Shown here: positions 1 to 12,097 of the stretch, piece by piece
Position numbering within the stretch: position 1 is the stretch's first letter
How the letters are laid out: each line of letters begins with the position of its first letter
Assembly: GCA_028023455.1 (NCBI GenBank)
Contig: JAQFVV010006255.1
Location: 4,884,501-4,948,500 of the forward strand
Direction of reading: 5' to 3'
DNA: 64,000 nt
Origin: Epiperipatus broadwayi
Lineage: Eukaryota > Onychophora > Udeonychophora > Euonychophora > Peripatidae
Position numbers and translations under genes: made by a program
Notes under the pieces: generated by a model
Told to the model about the DNA's origin: nothing
Databases searched by the model: none
What the model saw: the letters and a program-made list of their open reading frames with translations, nothing else

Positions 1-224
1 TACTAACGAATGTAAGAATTTATTGTTCCATGCTTTAATATGCATCTAACGTGTATTAATTTTCTTTTGATTAACCTTAAAGTAATTGTCATTGTGTTTT
101 TTAATTCATATTTTTTCTAGGATTCTTTTAGAGAACAAATATTTAAATTTAATGAATAATATTTTTGCAGTATAATTTTCACCACACCACTGTCCTACAA
201 AGTAGGGCTTAAAGATATATAAAT

Positions 225-270
225 CCCCAAGATGCATATTTGTGCTAAAGTAGGACTCATCAGTTGGCCC
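225..270 (-). ncRNA. Degenerate type I hammerhead ribozyme motif (unit 1)
   Basis: Minus strand: stem I 'CCAA' pairs with 'TTGG'. The invariant CTGATGA (RC of 258-264) is intact. Stem II/loop follows, but the GAAA box reads CAAA. A short stem III 'ATGCAT' and the cleavage-site 'C' precede TTGG. Loss of G12 should abolish cleavage, so this is a relic. Confidence 0.5.
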
Positions 271-580
271 AGATCATATTCTCTTATAAATATCTTTATC
301 ATTGTTCAGTATATATAGATAGGAAATTACTACAGTTTAATCGATGTGTCACATTCACTGTCCTTACAACTTTAACACACTTGACAAAAGCATATTAATA
401 ATTTTTATTAGTCATAAATTAGACTAGAAATTATCCATTTAACAAATAATAATTCTGACATGTAATTTTCACTACACCACTCTCATACAAGGTAGGAACT
501 GGTTACTATCCACTTTTAACAACCTGTGGAGGGATGTAATTGTAAGCATATGATCAAAGACATGTGAAAAAGACATTTTA

Positions 581-628
581 ACCCAAGATGCACATTTCAT
601 ACTGAACCAATATTCATCAATTGGCCCA
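581..628 (-). ncRNA. Degenerate type I hammerhead ribozyme motif (unit 2)
   Basis: Minus strand: same architecture as the motif at 225-270. Here GAAA (596-599) is intact and the core box is TTGATGA (RC of 614-620), a C3-to-T change. Stem II is weakened. The defect differs from that of unit 1, which suggests a common ancestor with an intact core. Confidence 0.5.
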
Positions 629-852
629 GATCATATTCTTTTATACATATCTTTATCATTATGCAGTATAATAATTTTCCATTTAATGAATAATATTTCT
701 ATAGTGTAATTTTTACTACACTACTCTAACACAAGGTAGAACTAGTTTCTATTCCACTTTTAACACTCTGTGGAGGGATATAGTCATAAATATATATCCA
801 AAGATGTGAAAAAAAACATATGATCCCAAAGACATATGTAAGAGAATATGAT

Positions 853-905
853 CTAGACAAACTGATGAGTGCTGGTTTAGCATAGTATGTGCATCTTGGG
901 GTTCA
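853..905 (+). ncRNA. Degenerate type I hammerhead ribozyme motif (inverted unit)
   Basis: Plus strand: CTGATGA (862-868) is intact. Stem II is GTGCT/AGCAT. The GAAA box is replaced by AGTA. The short stem III with 'GCATC' and 'TTGGGG' follows. This is the third differently damaged version of the same motif. Confidence 0.5.
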
Positions 906-1080
906 CACATCTTTGGCTATAGTTTATGATTACACCCCCCAACAGTGCTAAAAGTGGATAGAAACCACTCCCTGCATTGTATGAAAGTGGTATTGTGAAA
1001 CTTACATTACAGAAATATTATTCATTAAATGGATAATTTCTAATCTAATTTATGACTAATAAAATTTATTAACAAATATT

Positions 1081-2829
1081 TAAATGCTCATATTCTTTTT
1101 ATTACATTATTTTTTAATGTCCAACTTTTATAGATTTCTAGGTATAAATGACCCAATGTTATTTTGAAAATTTTTCATTCCTAATTCTATTCCTGTTCTT
1201 TTATTATAGGTGGGTTTGTCAATATTGTTAAAAACTTCTAGCTCTTATTTTATTAACTTTTTTTTTTCCATTTTGCATTTACTATTTTAAGATAGTGATA
1301 GTCAACTTTTTCCAATTTGCAACTCTTTTTCAGATTGCTTTTTGAGTTGATGTTATACTTATGGACTGCATACTAACGAATTTAATTGGATTCACAAGAT
1401 GTCTAAGTATTGAATTATTACAATAAAGTATTCACCAATTCAACTACTATTTTCAGTTTTCAAAAAATGTGTATTATATTTGAATATCTTTAAAAAAAAT
1501 TCTTTTAAATTAAAAATTACATTTAGAGAAAATATATATATATATATACTTTTCATATTAGAGATGAGGCAGCTTTTAGAGAAAAAAAATTTCATATTAT
1601 TGTATATATTTAATCTTAATTCCAATAATTTTAGCATTAATCTATAACTTTTCTTGTACTTTTTCTGTAGGTCTATTTGTGTCTCTTTTATTCCATTTAT
1701 CTTATTTCTCAAAAGATTATCTAACTTTTTGTACTGTTTTATAAAATCATATTCCACCAGTAAGAAAAAATAAAATGGGACAATTGAGCTATCTTGCTAT
1801 TTTGTTTGAATGTCACATGATTTTCCAAATATATGTTCATAGAATTCATTATAATTTGATAATTAATTATTCAATCTGGTTATCGATTTACTTCAATTCT
1901 TTTTATTTTTCTAATTTTTTTTCTTTTATTCCTGCATTTACATTATAGTTGGAAAATTATCATTTTTCTTACAGTTATTATTTCACTAATAATATGAATG
2001 TATGTTCTTTTTTATTGCACTGTTGTTTTTGAAATAATAATAGATCGTGTTTATTTTTTCTCCTATTTCCTTGGGATATTTTCTTAAAAATATTTCTCAT
2101 AATTCATAAAATAATATATACTGAAGTTCTTCCAATTACCATAGTTCATTAAAAAAAATGCTCAGAACAAAGGCAAGCAAAAATACAAAGCTAAATAGTA
2201 TTTCTGTTTATTTTAGATTTTTCCTAAACAATTGACAGTGTAAGACTACCCTGAGCAGTTAAACCACTAGGTATAATAATTTGAGAGAATACATTCCTTG
2301 ACAGATTATCAAGAGAGAAATACGGAGGGATATACCTAAATATTACTTAATATATAAATAAATAGAGTATTCCTCGTGATATTAATTTTGTAATGTTATT
2401 CATAAATTTCTGTATTAATTGTTTTAGCAATTGAAATGAAAATGTAGTTTGCTACAATGATAGAGTGACTAGTCTGAGGTTAAAAAGTTTTCCGAATGTT
2501 TGTTCAGTCATTTTTAGTACTCAAATATCACACAGTCTGCCAAGCAAATGACCATTCAATTATATATTCACAGATACTTTCTTTTTCACTTAATAACATA
2601 ACTTTTTCCCAAAACAATATTTTTTGCCAAGAGATGAAACAGATATTAATTACCTTTAATACCACAAAAACTTGACTTAACTATAACAATCAGCTTCCTG
2701 TGATCAATATTAATTTCCTTGGTGCCATTTCAAATTAATTTCAAAATATTTTAAACAAATGTATTTATAGTGCTATAAAATTATTAAAACTAATCCATAA
2801 AAAGAATAAAGGATTTCCCATGTTTAATC
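1081..2829. other. AT-rich stretch without a recognisable gene
   Basis: Mostly A/T runs and a (TA)n tract near 1,530-1,550. A minus-strand open frame at 1,440-1,757 encodes a Lys/Asn-rich peptide with 'KKLDNLLRNKINGIKETQID', faintly like the basic N-terminal part of Penelope-like reverse transcriptases. That resemblance is too weak to call. Nothing else is identifiable. Confidence 0.5.
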
Positions 2830-3990
2830 CAGCTGCTCTAATTCAGGACTATTCTCCACATCACGCTAATAAACTTTCTCATTTCATGCATTTATCTCAC
2901 ATAAGATTTCTTTCTAGTTTACCATCTCTTGGGATCCAGCTCATGCCTTCAACTATTCATCTTCTTCTAGTAATGTAAATAATACTTGTATTTTTTCTTA
3001 CCAATGATTTCATTTTTGATTTCTTGTTATTACTAACAAAGATCTCATATTTTATTGAAGGATTTGAAGTGCTTGTATTGTTCTTTATTAAGTGTCCCAG
3101 TCTAAATCAAAACTGATAAAACACATCTATTGAAAAGCTTCTTTCAAATTGATGGGCATATTTCTTTTTAATAAGTTATTTATATTAAAAATACTACATA
3201 TCAAGTTTAATTCTATACATAATTTCATCCATTATTTTTCCCTCCACATTAATAATCTGATCAAAGTATTTGTAATTGTTAACTTCTAATTCATGATTAT
3301 CAATTTTTATTTTTTTCTTTGAGAAATTCATTAAACATTATTTTAGTTTATTTGGTATTTCACTTTTAGTCCCACTTTCTTACTTTCAACTAATGTCACG
3401 CAATATGTCCTGCAACTCTGAAACATTACTTGCAAAAGAAACTACTATTTTCAAAAATCTAGATATTTTAGACAAAATCCATTCTGTTTTTTATTTCCTT
3501 AGCTCCAGTTTAATCCAAATTAAAACTGTAAAAAGTTTTGGAAAAATGAATGTACACTCTTATTATGCAATCAATCACTACTGTGCATTGCAATAAGTAT
3601 TTATCAGAACATGACAGCAACCCAGAAATGATTACACAACAAATGCCTTTCCATAATCTGCAACTGCATAGAATAATAGCAAATCATATTCACTGATACT
3701 TCAAAGTTTGCTATAGATAAGTCATAACTATAATGGAATAAGATTTTGTATATGTCTGTAATTTTTAATACTTTCTTTAGACATTTTTCTTAAATATCAA
3801 TATTGCTACTAAATTCTTCCAATCAGCTGATACATCTTTATCATTTAGACATTTGGAATATAGGGTATATCGAATATAGTTTTGCCAACAGTTTCTCTAT
3901 TTCTTCTCTTGCATCTTTTAATATTGTACGGGTAGCTTACAATCCTGTCTAGACCAGTCCTTAATGATCAACAACAGCAAGTCGAACCCA
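2830..3990 (-). pseudogene. RTE-type LINE reverse transcriptase remnant (RT and C-terminal region)
   Basis: Read on the minus strand with many stops and frameshifts. Pieces appear in LINE order. Near 3,800-3,860 comes 'SADWKNLVAILIFKK' (the W..A.IL.FKK motif of RT block 2), then a compressed 'YAVADYGKAF' (near 3,640-3,670, like FVDYEKAF). Near 3,390-3,450 comes 'FASNVSELQDILRDIS'. Near 3,150-3,320 come 'IKIDNHELEVNNYKYF' and 'INVEGKIMDEIMYRIKL', the conserved region after the palm of RTE-type LINEs ('YLG...EI..RI..W'). Near 2,920 comes 'SWIPRDGKLER', like the LINE C-terminal 'W.PRDGKR'. The element would nick DNA and reverse-transcribe its own RNA if intact. It is clearly dead. Family assignment to RTE/BovB-like rather than another LINE clade is inference from these motifs. 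Confidence 0.7.
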
Positions 3991-6179
3991 TTTAAAATAC
4001 AAACTAGATAATAGATAGTTGGATATGCAGTATCATGTTTTATAATGCAAACATACATATATACACACACATGACAAAAGTTTGTTTTATTAAATCTTAA
4101 ATTAAATAATGTCACAATGGGATAATTTATCTTTTTCAAAGTAAAGTAAAAAAGAACATTTAATAATATTGTATATATACTAACAATAAGGTATTTGTCA
4201 ATGTATTAGACATTATGATTTATGACTTCAATTTAGTAGACATAGCAATGACCTAATGTCAAGTCAATACTTAATCAACCAAGTGTTAGAAAATGAGATT
4301 AGAATTTTATTATGTAATTTTAGTTTTAACTACAACCATTTAGTGCATGCAACTATAGACAACTATAGCAATGAAAGAGGAAATGGAAAAGCTCATATAC
4401 TAGGTAACGGAAACTAAGCATTGTATAAAAGCAAACTCAGTACATTTCCATCATCTTTTGTTATTTATCAAAGAATAGGATAACCATATACAACCAATAT
4501 CTCAAGATCAAATCTTAGAATGAGAGAAAAAATAGATAATGTGTTCGAAAATTACATATCAGTCATATAATTTTCACATCGCAAAGAGATGAAAGAAATC
4601 ATAATCAACTTTTGAAATAAGGAAAGTTGATAATTTCTAGCAGTTTAATGAAAAAATTGAACTGATTTTGAGTTGACAATTAAAGATAAAAGACTGTGTT
4701 ATTGTTCGAACAAGGAGAAAAGAAAAGAATACATCACCAACTTATATAGATATACGACAAAGTAAAATTTTTCTTTTATATAATTCACTAAAAGCCAAAT
4801 AAGAACTGAAGAAAATTAAATCTATTATAAAGTACTAAGCAATATATTCTGACTAAATAAAATTGCCATAGGACCCGAATGCTACTCTCCCAACCACAGA
4901 AGCATAATTATTTAATTCATTCATCTATATAATGCCTAAAGAAACATCAAACGTCCTATACAAAATGTCTTAATGGATTCAGGAGAAAAGCAGCTGCAGA
5001 AAATGGAAACATCGTTCCAAGTATGTTACTGATGAATTTGAGCAATCAAGGCAGGACTTACCAGAGTATAATGAAAAAAAGGGTGATAAACTGTAGCCAT
5101 GAGAGACATTATCACTAGATTCACAGACTTTAATCTGGATGATTGAAGAAAATTTGATTTATTGAGTGTTAGGTTTTTTTATACATTTGTAAAACTTTAT
5201 TATTTATTTTCTACTCTTAGAAATTTCAATGTGCCTACACTTGGAAGAGTGCATATGTTTAAAAGCAACATAAGGTGGGGGGGGGATTATTCATTTAGAT
5301 AATTTTTTTTATATATAAATAAAGTTTAGGTCGGTTCCCTCTGTAGTGACCTGATATTTGGATTACCACACATAATATGGAATAAGGTAAGAGTTTTGAT
5401 ACTATTCCATATTAATTACATGCACTCGTGTTGTTTATTTTATTTTAACTTTATTCTTTATGAATGACTAATCTTCTGTGTAGATGTTCTTTTCTGTCAA
5501 CTATACCAACCACACTTAGGCAGGAGGTCCAAAAGTAGGTGAAACATCAATCACTGGAATTTGACGACGAGGCTATTATATATATATATGTTCATGTAAT
5601 GTTACAAATTAGTTAGTCAACTTTGCAGTAGATGTAATCATGATTTTTTTTTTATTAATTCAATTTGCTTTGTAAATAGTGAGTGCTGAGTTATGTATAT
5701 CTACCATGGGTATGGATACTCTTAATTGATGATATGGTAGAAATGCATACTTGACACATATAACTGTATCTTTTATTATGTTAAATGAGTTTTAAATTTT
5801 ATTTGTTATTAATAAAAATTGTTAATTTAATTTAAAATTAAACTGATCTCTAGTTTATCAGAATCATTCATATACTCACTCATCACTTATTTAACTATAT
5901 ATATATATATATATGCACACACTTCTTTTCCATATATAATGATACAGCAATAGGGTTGAATGGATCTTAAGTCAATGAGAACCTATATAGAGGTGCAATA
6001 GTTGTTATACAAAGTAAATTCATCCCTGAAGAGAGCTGAAGGTAACATTCTCCCTGAGTTTGAATACTGAGGCATAATGAAATCTAAAAGAGGGGTGAGG
6101 CATGAATCAACTAGCCTTCTGAATTTAATGTGTAAACTTAGAGGTAGCCCAATGAAGATAGATATAATCATTGGTTAGA
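3991..6179. other. AT-rich stretch without a recognisable gene
   Basis: I see only low-complexity sequence: a G tract at 5,276-5,285, (TA)n tracts near 5,575-5,590 and 5,896-5,914, and short open frames with no recognisable composition. Confidence 0.5.
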
Positions 6180-7250
6180 TGCTTCATCATATTATTCACA
6201 GCATCCTACTCAAAGACCCTAGGTCTGACTGTAGTGAGATGTGACTCCCCTCTTCCGCTGGACTATTACAATATATTGATAATATATTTTTCATTTCATG
6301 GAATTTTTTCCTTTTTCATAGATTAACTGCATCAATAGGTGTTGTAGTTGTAGAAGTTATTTGTTTTCTTGTTCTTTCTTAGTATGTAATTCATTACAGT
6401 TCTTCTATCCATTCCATGATGACATCCCTCTGTTTAGCATTAAATCCATCTTTTTTTCACAGCTGAAACAATTTTTGTTCCAATTCGAAGATGCTATTTT
6501 ATATTTTTGAAACTCTTTTCTATAGATTTCATAGCTAATTTACAATTATATATAGTGATTAAGTTTTTTTTCATACTTATATAATATCAGATATTTAATT
6601 CTTCTTAATGGATCATTTTAAATATTTTTATATGTTTTCTTTTCTTCATACATTACTTTATTTCAATTAAAATTTTACTATTGAATTGCTGCTTTTTGTA
6701 ACACCTATATTTGTTGTGATTTTATTAAGGTAACAAGTTATTTTCATATTGATTTCAAGTCTAAATTATCTTCAACATCTATTAATATTTTTAAATGATT
6801 ACCAAATTCCGATTTGAATTCATAAGAGTGTTTCTAAAAGTTAAAAATTCTAATTATTAATACTGCTGTCCTTAACATGTTCCTTAATAGTTTCTCTCTC
6901 TCTAGCTTTGCATTAAAATGTATCTTACATCTCCCTATTTCATAATCACTTATTATTTTGAATCTATTAAGAATATTACAATCTTGAAATACATATTCTC
7001 TGTTGGAAAAATATTATTCAATTCTGTTGTATCTTCATTTAGATATTTCTATGTTCATTTAACATTCAGCATTTTTTTCAAAAAAAAAAATATAAAACTG
7101 AGTTTTTTCTGCAAATTTGACAACTTGATTTCCTCTGACACTTCTATTACCATAGCTAATTTACCCACAGCTCTTTCATTTTTCAATCATTTTCTAATTC
7201 TATCACTAAAGGCTTTCATGACAATTTTTAAATGTTGTCTGGTTTAATCA
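6180..7250 (-). pseudogene. RTE-type LINE endonuclease-domain remnant
   Basis: Minus-strand reading gives 'GNRSVRGNQVVKFAEK' (about 7,085-7,150), corresponding to the 'GN.N.RG..LV.FAE' segment of LINE apurinic-type endonucleases. It is followed by 'YVFQDCNILNRFKIISDYE' and 'HFNAKLER' (about 6,895-7,010), corresponding to 'Y...V.VLN.F.IGSDHR' with the catalytic SDH changed to SDY. The remainder down to about 6,180 is the poorly conserved linker toward the RT domain. Frameshifts and stops occur throughout. A related copy lies at about 34.7-35.5 kb. Remnant with no function. Confidence 0.6.
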
Positions 7251-7311
7251 AAAGCATTTTTTACGTTTATGTAAAAATGTTTTTATTTCTTTATAAAAAT
7301 AAAACCTTGTT

Positions 7312-7383
7312 AAGTATTGGTGGACTAGTGGTTAGCATAGCTGCCTTCCAAGCAGCTGGCCCCATCAATGCTTTGACATATGA
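7312..7383 (+). pseudogene. Retroposed tRNA-Gly(TCC)-derived sequence with target-site duplications
   Basis: The 5' two thirds match eukaryotic tRNA-Gly(UCC) closely: 'TTGGTGG', the D-arm 'AGTGGTTAGCAT', and the anticodon arm 'CTGCCTTCCAAGCAG' with a TCC anticodon. The T-arm has diverged, so this is not a working tRNA. The inserted segment is 72 nt, the length of a tRNA-Gly. It lies exactly between two copies of the 17-bp AAAAATAAAACCTTGTT (7,295-7,311 and 7,384-7,400), the mark of retroposition by a LINE. It could also be the head of a very short SINE. Confidence 0.8.
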
Positions 7384-7400
7384 AAAAATAAAACCTTGTT

Positions 7401-8580
7401 GAATATATGCATGAATTATCTACATCTAGTATCTTTATTAATTTGAATAATTAGTCTTGCCATTAGTCAATCTCTGCAAAGTTGTTTTTCCACTTTTTAT
7501 TTATAAAAAATCCCACTCTAATTGTGTTTGTAATATTTGTGTTTTTACAGTAAAATATAAATCAACTTTTTGAATGAATTTTCTTTTTTATCTTTTCTTC
7601 TCACTTCACAAAATCCAATTAACAAAATTTTCCTTTATTTGAAGATGATCTGCAGTTGTAGATAGTAATAAAAGGTCACCATTGAATGATAGCCTAGATC
7701 TAAAATCAGGAGATTCTTAGCATTATTTTTGCTTTAGTTGTCAACTGCTTGGGGGGGGGGGGCATAATGGCATTAGTCCCCTAGGAATAAGGCTATAATT
7801 TAACTTTGACTATCATGATTATAAAATATACATAAATAATCATTCAAATGCATATTTACCCTGCTGATATTTCAATTAAGAACTATCAAACAAACAAAAG
7901 AAAAGACTATGGTGCTTCTTAATCTTAAACTCAGCAGTAAAAAACCAGAAAACTCACCATCATTTCATTCACCAATATAATTTATTATAGATCAATAAAT
8001 GTATATGGCAATACTCTTGTATCACAATCACAATTTAATATTATTAATATTAATCCTACAAACCTTTGATTTTTGTTAATAATGAATCCACAGACTATTA
8101 TATATTTCTAATGTAGTGTGTTTTTAATAAATTAATTTTGTGTTTTTTTTTTACATATATACAAAAATACATTGTATGCAAGAAAGATATTACAATTTTA
8201 TATATTAAATATAGTAGTATATAATAAATAAGTGATTTTAAATAACTGACAAATTTTTATTTTAATATGTATATAACTTCTAAATTTAAAAAAAAAGGCA
8301 TCATACAAAAGAAAAAAATTGGAATTTTCTGTTTCCTTTTGGAAGATTAAAAATAGAAAAAAGTTAAATTTTTCAATATGATGTTAGAATGGATACCTAC
8401 ATTCTGTTGCTTTACATAAACTGAAGCTATTAAAATGATCTCAATATGCTAGATGGTAAAAAACAAAACACACACATATATAAGTTTATCTATAAAATTA
8501 TTAAAACAATGAATTCTACAATTATTTACTTCTTTTAAATTTATAATTCCATCATACTTTATCCATGTGCAAATAAAAGG
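7401..8580. other. AT-rich stretch without a recognisable gene
   Basis: Contains a 12-nt G homopolymer (7,751-7,762) and A/T-rich low-complexity sequence. Nothing coding is seen. Confidence 0.5.
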
Positions 8581-8724
8581 ATTATTTTATTTTAAACTTT
8601 CAATATATAGCTAAGCATGCTTTCAGCCTAGTCAGCCCAATTCATTGCACTCAAGCTTTATGAATTTGACTGGCTAGGCCAAAAGCATGCTCAGCTATAT
8701 ATTGAAAGTTTAAAACAAAATAAT
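8581..8724. mobile_element. Hairpin MITE-like element
   Basis: An almost complete palindrome of about 144 bp. The left arm begins ATTATTTTATTTTAAACTTT and contains AGCATGCTTTC; the right arm is its reverse complement ending AGTTTAAAACAAAATAAT. The arms meet at a very short loop near 8,650, so the whole element folds back on itself. No open frame is present. A second, different hairpin with the same AGCATGCTTT core lies at 38,398-38,535. Likely a non-autonomous DNA transposon or foldback element. Confidence 0.65.
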
Positions 8725-10189
8725 ATTTTTCTTTATTGGTAAATATGATAGAATTAAAGCAATGATTATCATCAGTAGATTTAACTAACAAATTGTACAT
8801 TTAACTGAAGTTATTGCTGACAAGTAAAAACATATTACAGATGAACAACTGATATGATAATGTAAATCAATAATTAAAGCTAAATCATTTGCTTCATTAA
8901 AATGTTTGACAATAATATTATGCTTTAGAAAATCTAAATTTGATTATATGACAGATGTATAACATATATATATATATATGTGTGTGTGTGTATTTGAACT
9001 TAAACAATCAAAATAAAGTCATCACTAGGAACATGGAAATTTATCACAGATATGAAATTAGAGATATTCTACTTCAATTAATTTATTTCATTATTAAGGT
9101 TTTAGAAATTGAAAAACTTATTATAACATACAGTCTACACATATAAAGTAGCACACAATCAAATCTATTGTTCAACAAAAGATCTTTACTGTTTTAAAAG
9201 CACAAGAACCATTTTTCTTATGCTTTATATATTTATTCAAAATCCATAAATAATCTTAAAAAAATTTTTCTCTCTACAAAATAATTAATTCTATTTTAAT
9301 CTTGCAGATTATTTTTTCAAATCATTATGTGCTGTTATGACATTTTAGACATTTAAAACTTGTCACTGATAAATCATTTCAATCCTTCAATAATATCTTT
9401 TTTTTCTTTATGTTCAACTTCACAAAAAAGAAAAAATATATTTCTTTTTTTTTTTTAATGTATAATTTTTCTTTTCTTTCCAAATGCTAATATACTTTGT
9501 ATAGATCAAAATAAAATATTTAGTGAAAATTTTGAATAAACACAGCAGTTAACTTCTTTTATACACATTTGAACTTCTCATAGTAAAACCTATTACTATA
9601 TTCACTTAAAACTTTTAGATAGTTATTTACTACTTTGGCAAATGAAAAGGCCTTTAACCAAATAACTTGGTAATTGAGAATAGAAACTTATTTATTTTAA
9701 AATTATAAAATACAAAGCTAACTTTTATAAGTTGCCATCATCTTTACATATTTTAGACATTAACTTAGAGTTCAGTAAATATAAGATGGCTCCAAAAATG
9801 AAGCTGCCAAAAGAAATTTAATATCTTATATAATTAATCTAAAGATGTTCAGGTTCCAAAAAGTAGATTTAGGATCTTAACTATCAATATATTTTTATAA
9901 ACATGTGGTACTCTTTTTTATATCTAAAAAAGTGGTGTAACATTCAGAGCTGACACTGATTCAAGAATTCCTTTGAAGGATTCAGAATGAAACCATCAAT
10001 GCAACTTTAAAATATTCAAATCTGATTTAAACTACTCTATAACAATTACACATATACTCCACTTAGGGTCCAACCTTTATGTAAGAATTCACAAAAGAAA
10101 TTACCATTAATTTGCACCCATTATTTTGATTTACAACCAATTGATCACTATAATAGTTGTTAAAAAAAAATCTTTTTTTTTTTAAAAAA
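8725..10189. other. AT-rich stretch without a recognisable gene
   Basis: Holds a (TA)n(TG)n microsatellite at about 8,963-8,990 and long A/T runs. No gene or clear repeat boundary is seen. Confidence 0.5.
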
Positions 10190-11072
10190 AAACTGCCATT
10201 TTCAAAATGGCAGCTATTTTATAAGATTGATAACATAATAAGATACATAATACAGTATACAATATTAAAGTATACAGTATTTTGATTATACAATTAAAAT
10301 ATGATTAATGTACAGTAGTTTAATTTTCATCCACTGTCCTTGTAAATCAATCAATATATTCATTAATGGGATAATCAAAGTAAAAATTAATAAATAAAAA
10401 AGTAAAACAAAAGTACTTCATTCAATACAATAAGTAATCAAAAGCCTATTCTGATGATGTACAATAATAAATATATATTAATATTATATTCTAAAATGTG
10501 GACATTAAAAACTTTATGTTTAATTTTATGGATTAAAATTCTTATTAATAGTATTGTTCTTACAGCAAAAATTATGATCATTATAATGGTAAAAATTATT
10601 TACTATAATGGCATTGTTATTTTGAGAAAATAAAAAATGATTTCATGCATTACACAATTAATCAATTTTACTTCATCAAAATTATTAAATAAAAGTAACA
10701 TAGTATTCAGTCAACTAATTTCAAATTAAAACATTTCAGTCAAATTAAAATTGTTATTATGGTAAATCCAGAGTATTTTCAGTACAAAAGGGGAGAGGGG
10801 AGGATAAGGAAATATTACAAAATTATGCAATTAATAATCATCTTCATATGATCAAAAATTATTAAATCTAAATTTAAAATGATTATCTGCTTGATTTTAA
10901 ATTATTAATCTTATAATTTGTTTCAGGCATATCCAAGACAATGGTGACACATTGCAAACTTAAAAAATACAGCATAAAAAAAATACAAATTTTATTCAGC
11001 CTAAAACTAAAAATAAATTTGGGTTATACATATTACTAATAATTAATTTTAAATTGTATACTGTATATATTG
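10190..11072 (+). repeat. Old dispersed repeat, unit 1 left part
   Basis: Begins with a perfect 21-nt palindrome (10,193-10,213; CTGCCATTTT-C-AAAATGGCAG). The segment recurs in direct orientation at about 13,690-14,250 and inverted at about 20,160-21,340. Shared blocks include 'GTATACAGTATTTTGATTATA', 'TTATGGATTAAAATTCTTAT', 'TTTCAGGCATATCCAAG' and 'CAAATTTTATTCAGCCT'. Identity is moderate, so the family is old. No protein domain is recognised in it. Confidence 0.6.
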
Positions 11073-11473
11073 TACCGAGATACATCAGGAAGGAGTGTGC
11101 TTTCTACGGAGTTACACATAATTTTGAAAAAAAATATAAATTGATAAACGATTTGTGTAAATCTTTAAAAAAAATAAAAGGTCTTGTAGGGTAAAATAAG
11201 AATAAAAGGATTTTTTTTTTCTCATAGACAGGTTTATCGTTAAAAGCATAAATTAGACAGTTTTATAAAATATAATTTTGAATCGTATTTAAATAAAACC
11301 TAAAGAACTAAAATTTGATTTAAGATTGCTTTAAGAAAAAAAAAAAAAAAACAAGGTGGAATTCGTTTTGTCTTATAATTATAATAAAAAAAAAAATGTA
11401 ATCAAAGGAATGTAGTGAACAATGGGAGCTAATGACGAACATAAGAAATTTCCATTAAACGGCTAGTTAGTGA

Positions 11474-11640
11474 AAATAACTTTAACAAAGAAATTGAAAT
11501 AACTCTAACAAAGAAATTGAAAATAACTTTAACAAAGAAATTGAAATAACTCTAACAAAGAAATTGAAAATAACTTTAACAAAGGAATTGAAATAACTCT
11601 AACAAAGAAATTGAAATAAAGAAATTGAAATAACTCTAGC
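11474..11640 (+). repeat. Minisatellite, 23/24-bp unit, about 7 copies
   Basis: Tandem 'AAATAACTNTAACAAAGAAATTG' units alternating CTTTAAC and CTCTAAC versions, giving a higher-order period of about 47 bp. Confidence 0.9.
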
Positions 11641-11881
11641 AGAGAGTACAAAGAAATTAAAATGACCAATGCAAACACCAGAAAGTCAGCACGGACCGTA
11701 ACTGAAACACCAGAGGATTAGTTACGTATTGTAGATTGAATCCGCAAGATAAGGACCGTAAAATATAAAAGGGCGAATTTTCTATTGTATTAAAAATTAA
11801 AATTATTTTTATAGATTGAGAGCATTGAATATTAATATACGTCTCAAGTTAAACATAATGCTGCACTGTTAAACCCATCGT

Positions 11882-12097
11882 GTGAACAGCCGGCCGAATC
11901 CTTCCCGCAATACCAACAGCAAACAGTTCAAATGTCGATCATGGTCGCGTAAAACAAGGAGACGGAGTGTCCACGTGGAGCCCACAGGATCCCAACGACA
12001 TCGGGAAAAGGAGTGCAAAGAGTTAGCGCTAACTGACCGAATGAAATACTATCAGAAGCAACGCTCGGAACCGTGCATAAGGGAGAAAGCTAGGTAA
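11882..12097 (+). CDS. Short basic open reading frame, unknown
   Basis: A 71-codon frame encoding an Arg/Lys/Ser-rich peptide ('SRKTRRRSVHVEP', 'HREKECKELAL'). I recognise no family. It starts from a non-ATG codon as read here and may not be translated. The only reasons to list it are its position in the GC-richer insert and its composition, which differs from the Lys/Asn/Ile bias of random frames elsewhere in the window. It could equally be a chance frame in a GC-rich stretch. Confidence 0.12.
   Translation: MNSRPNPSRNTNSKQFKCRSWSRKTRRRSVHVEPTGSQRHREKECKELALTDRMKYYQKQRSEPCIREKAR

Larger units (their letters stand above)
1..1080. repeat. Cluster of tandem and inverted hammerhead-bearing repeat units
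   Basis: Three diverged units read on the minus strand (about 120-430, 432-670, 672-830). A fourth reads on the plus strand (about 835-1,050) and is inverted against unit three. Shared landmarks are the block CCATTTAATGAATAATATTT, a 'CACTACACCACTCT' block, 'CACTTTTAACA..CTGTGGAGGGAT', and the hammerhead-like block 'TTGGCCCAGATCATATTCT'. The cleavage-site positions of the first two units lie about 356 bp apart. Size, tandem arrangement and one type I hammerhead-like motif per unit match the known organisation of animal retrozymes (non-autonomous retroelements with self-cleaving ribozymes). The retrozyme label is inference; the repetition is directly visible. Confidence 0.75.

Noticed and set aside
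1440-1757. Minus-strand 105-codon frame with a Lys-rich coiled region resembling the N-terminus of Penelope-like RTs
   Set aside because: Resemblance is limited to basic, Lys/Asn/Leu-rich composition expected by chance in such AT-rich DNA; no RT motif follows.
6918-7247. Plus-strand 109-codon hydrophobic frame as a membrane protein
   Set aside because: It is the antisense of the LINE endonuclease remnant; hydrophobicity reflects T-rich codons.
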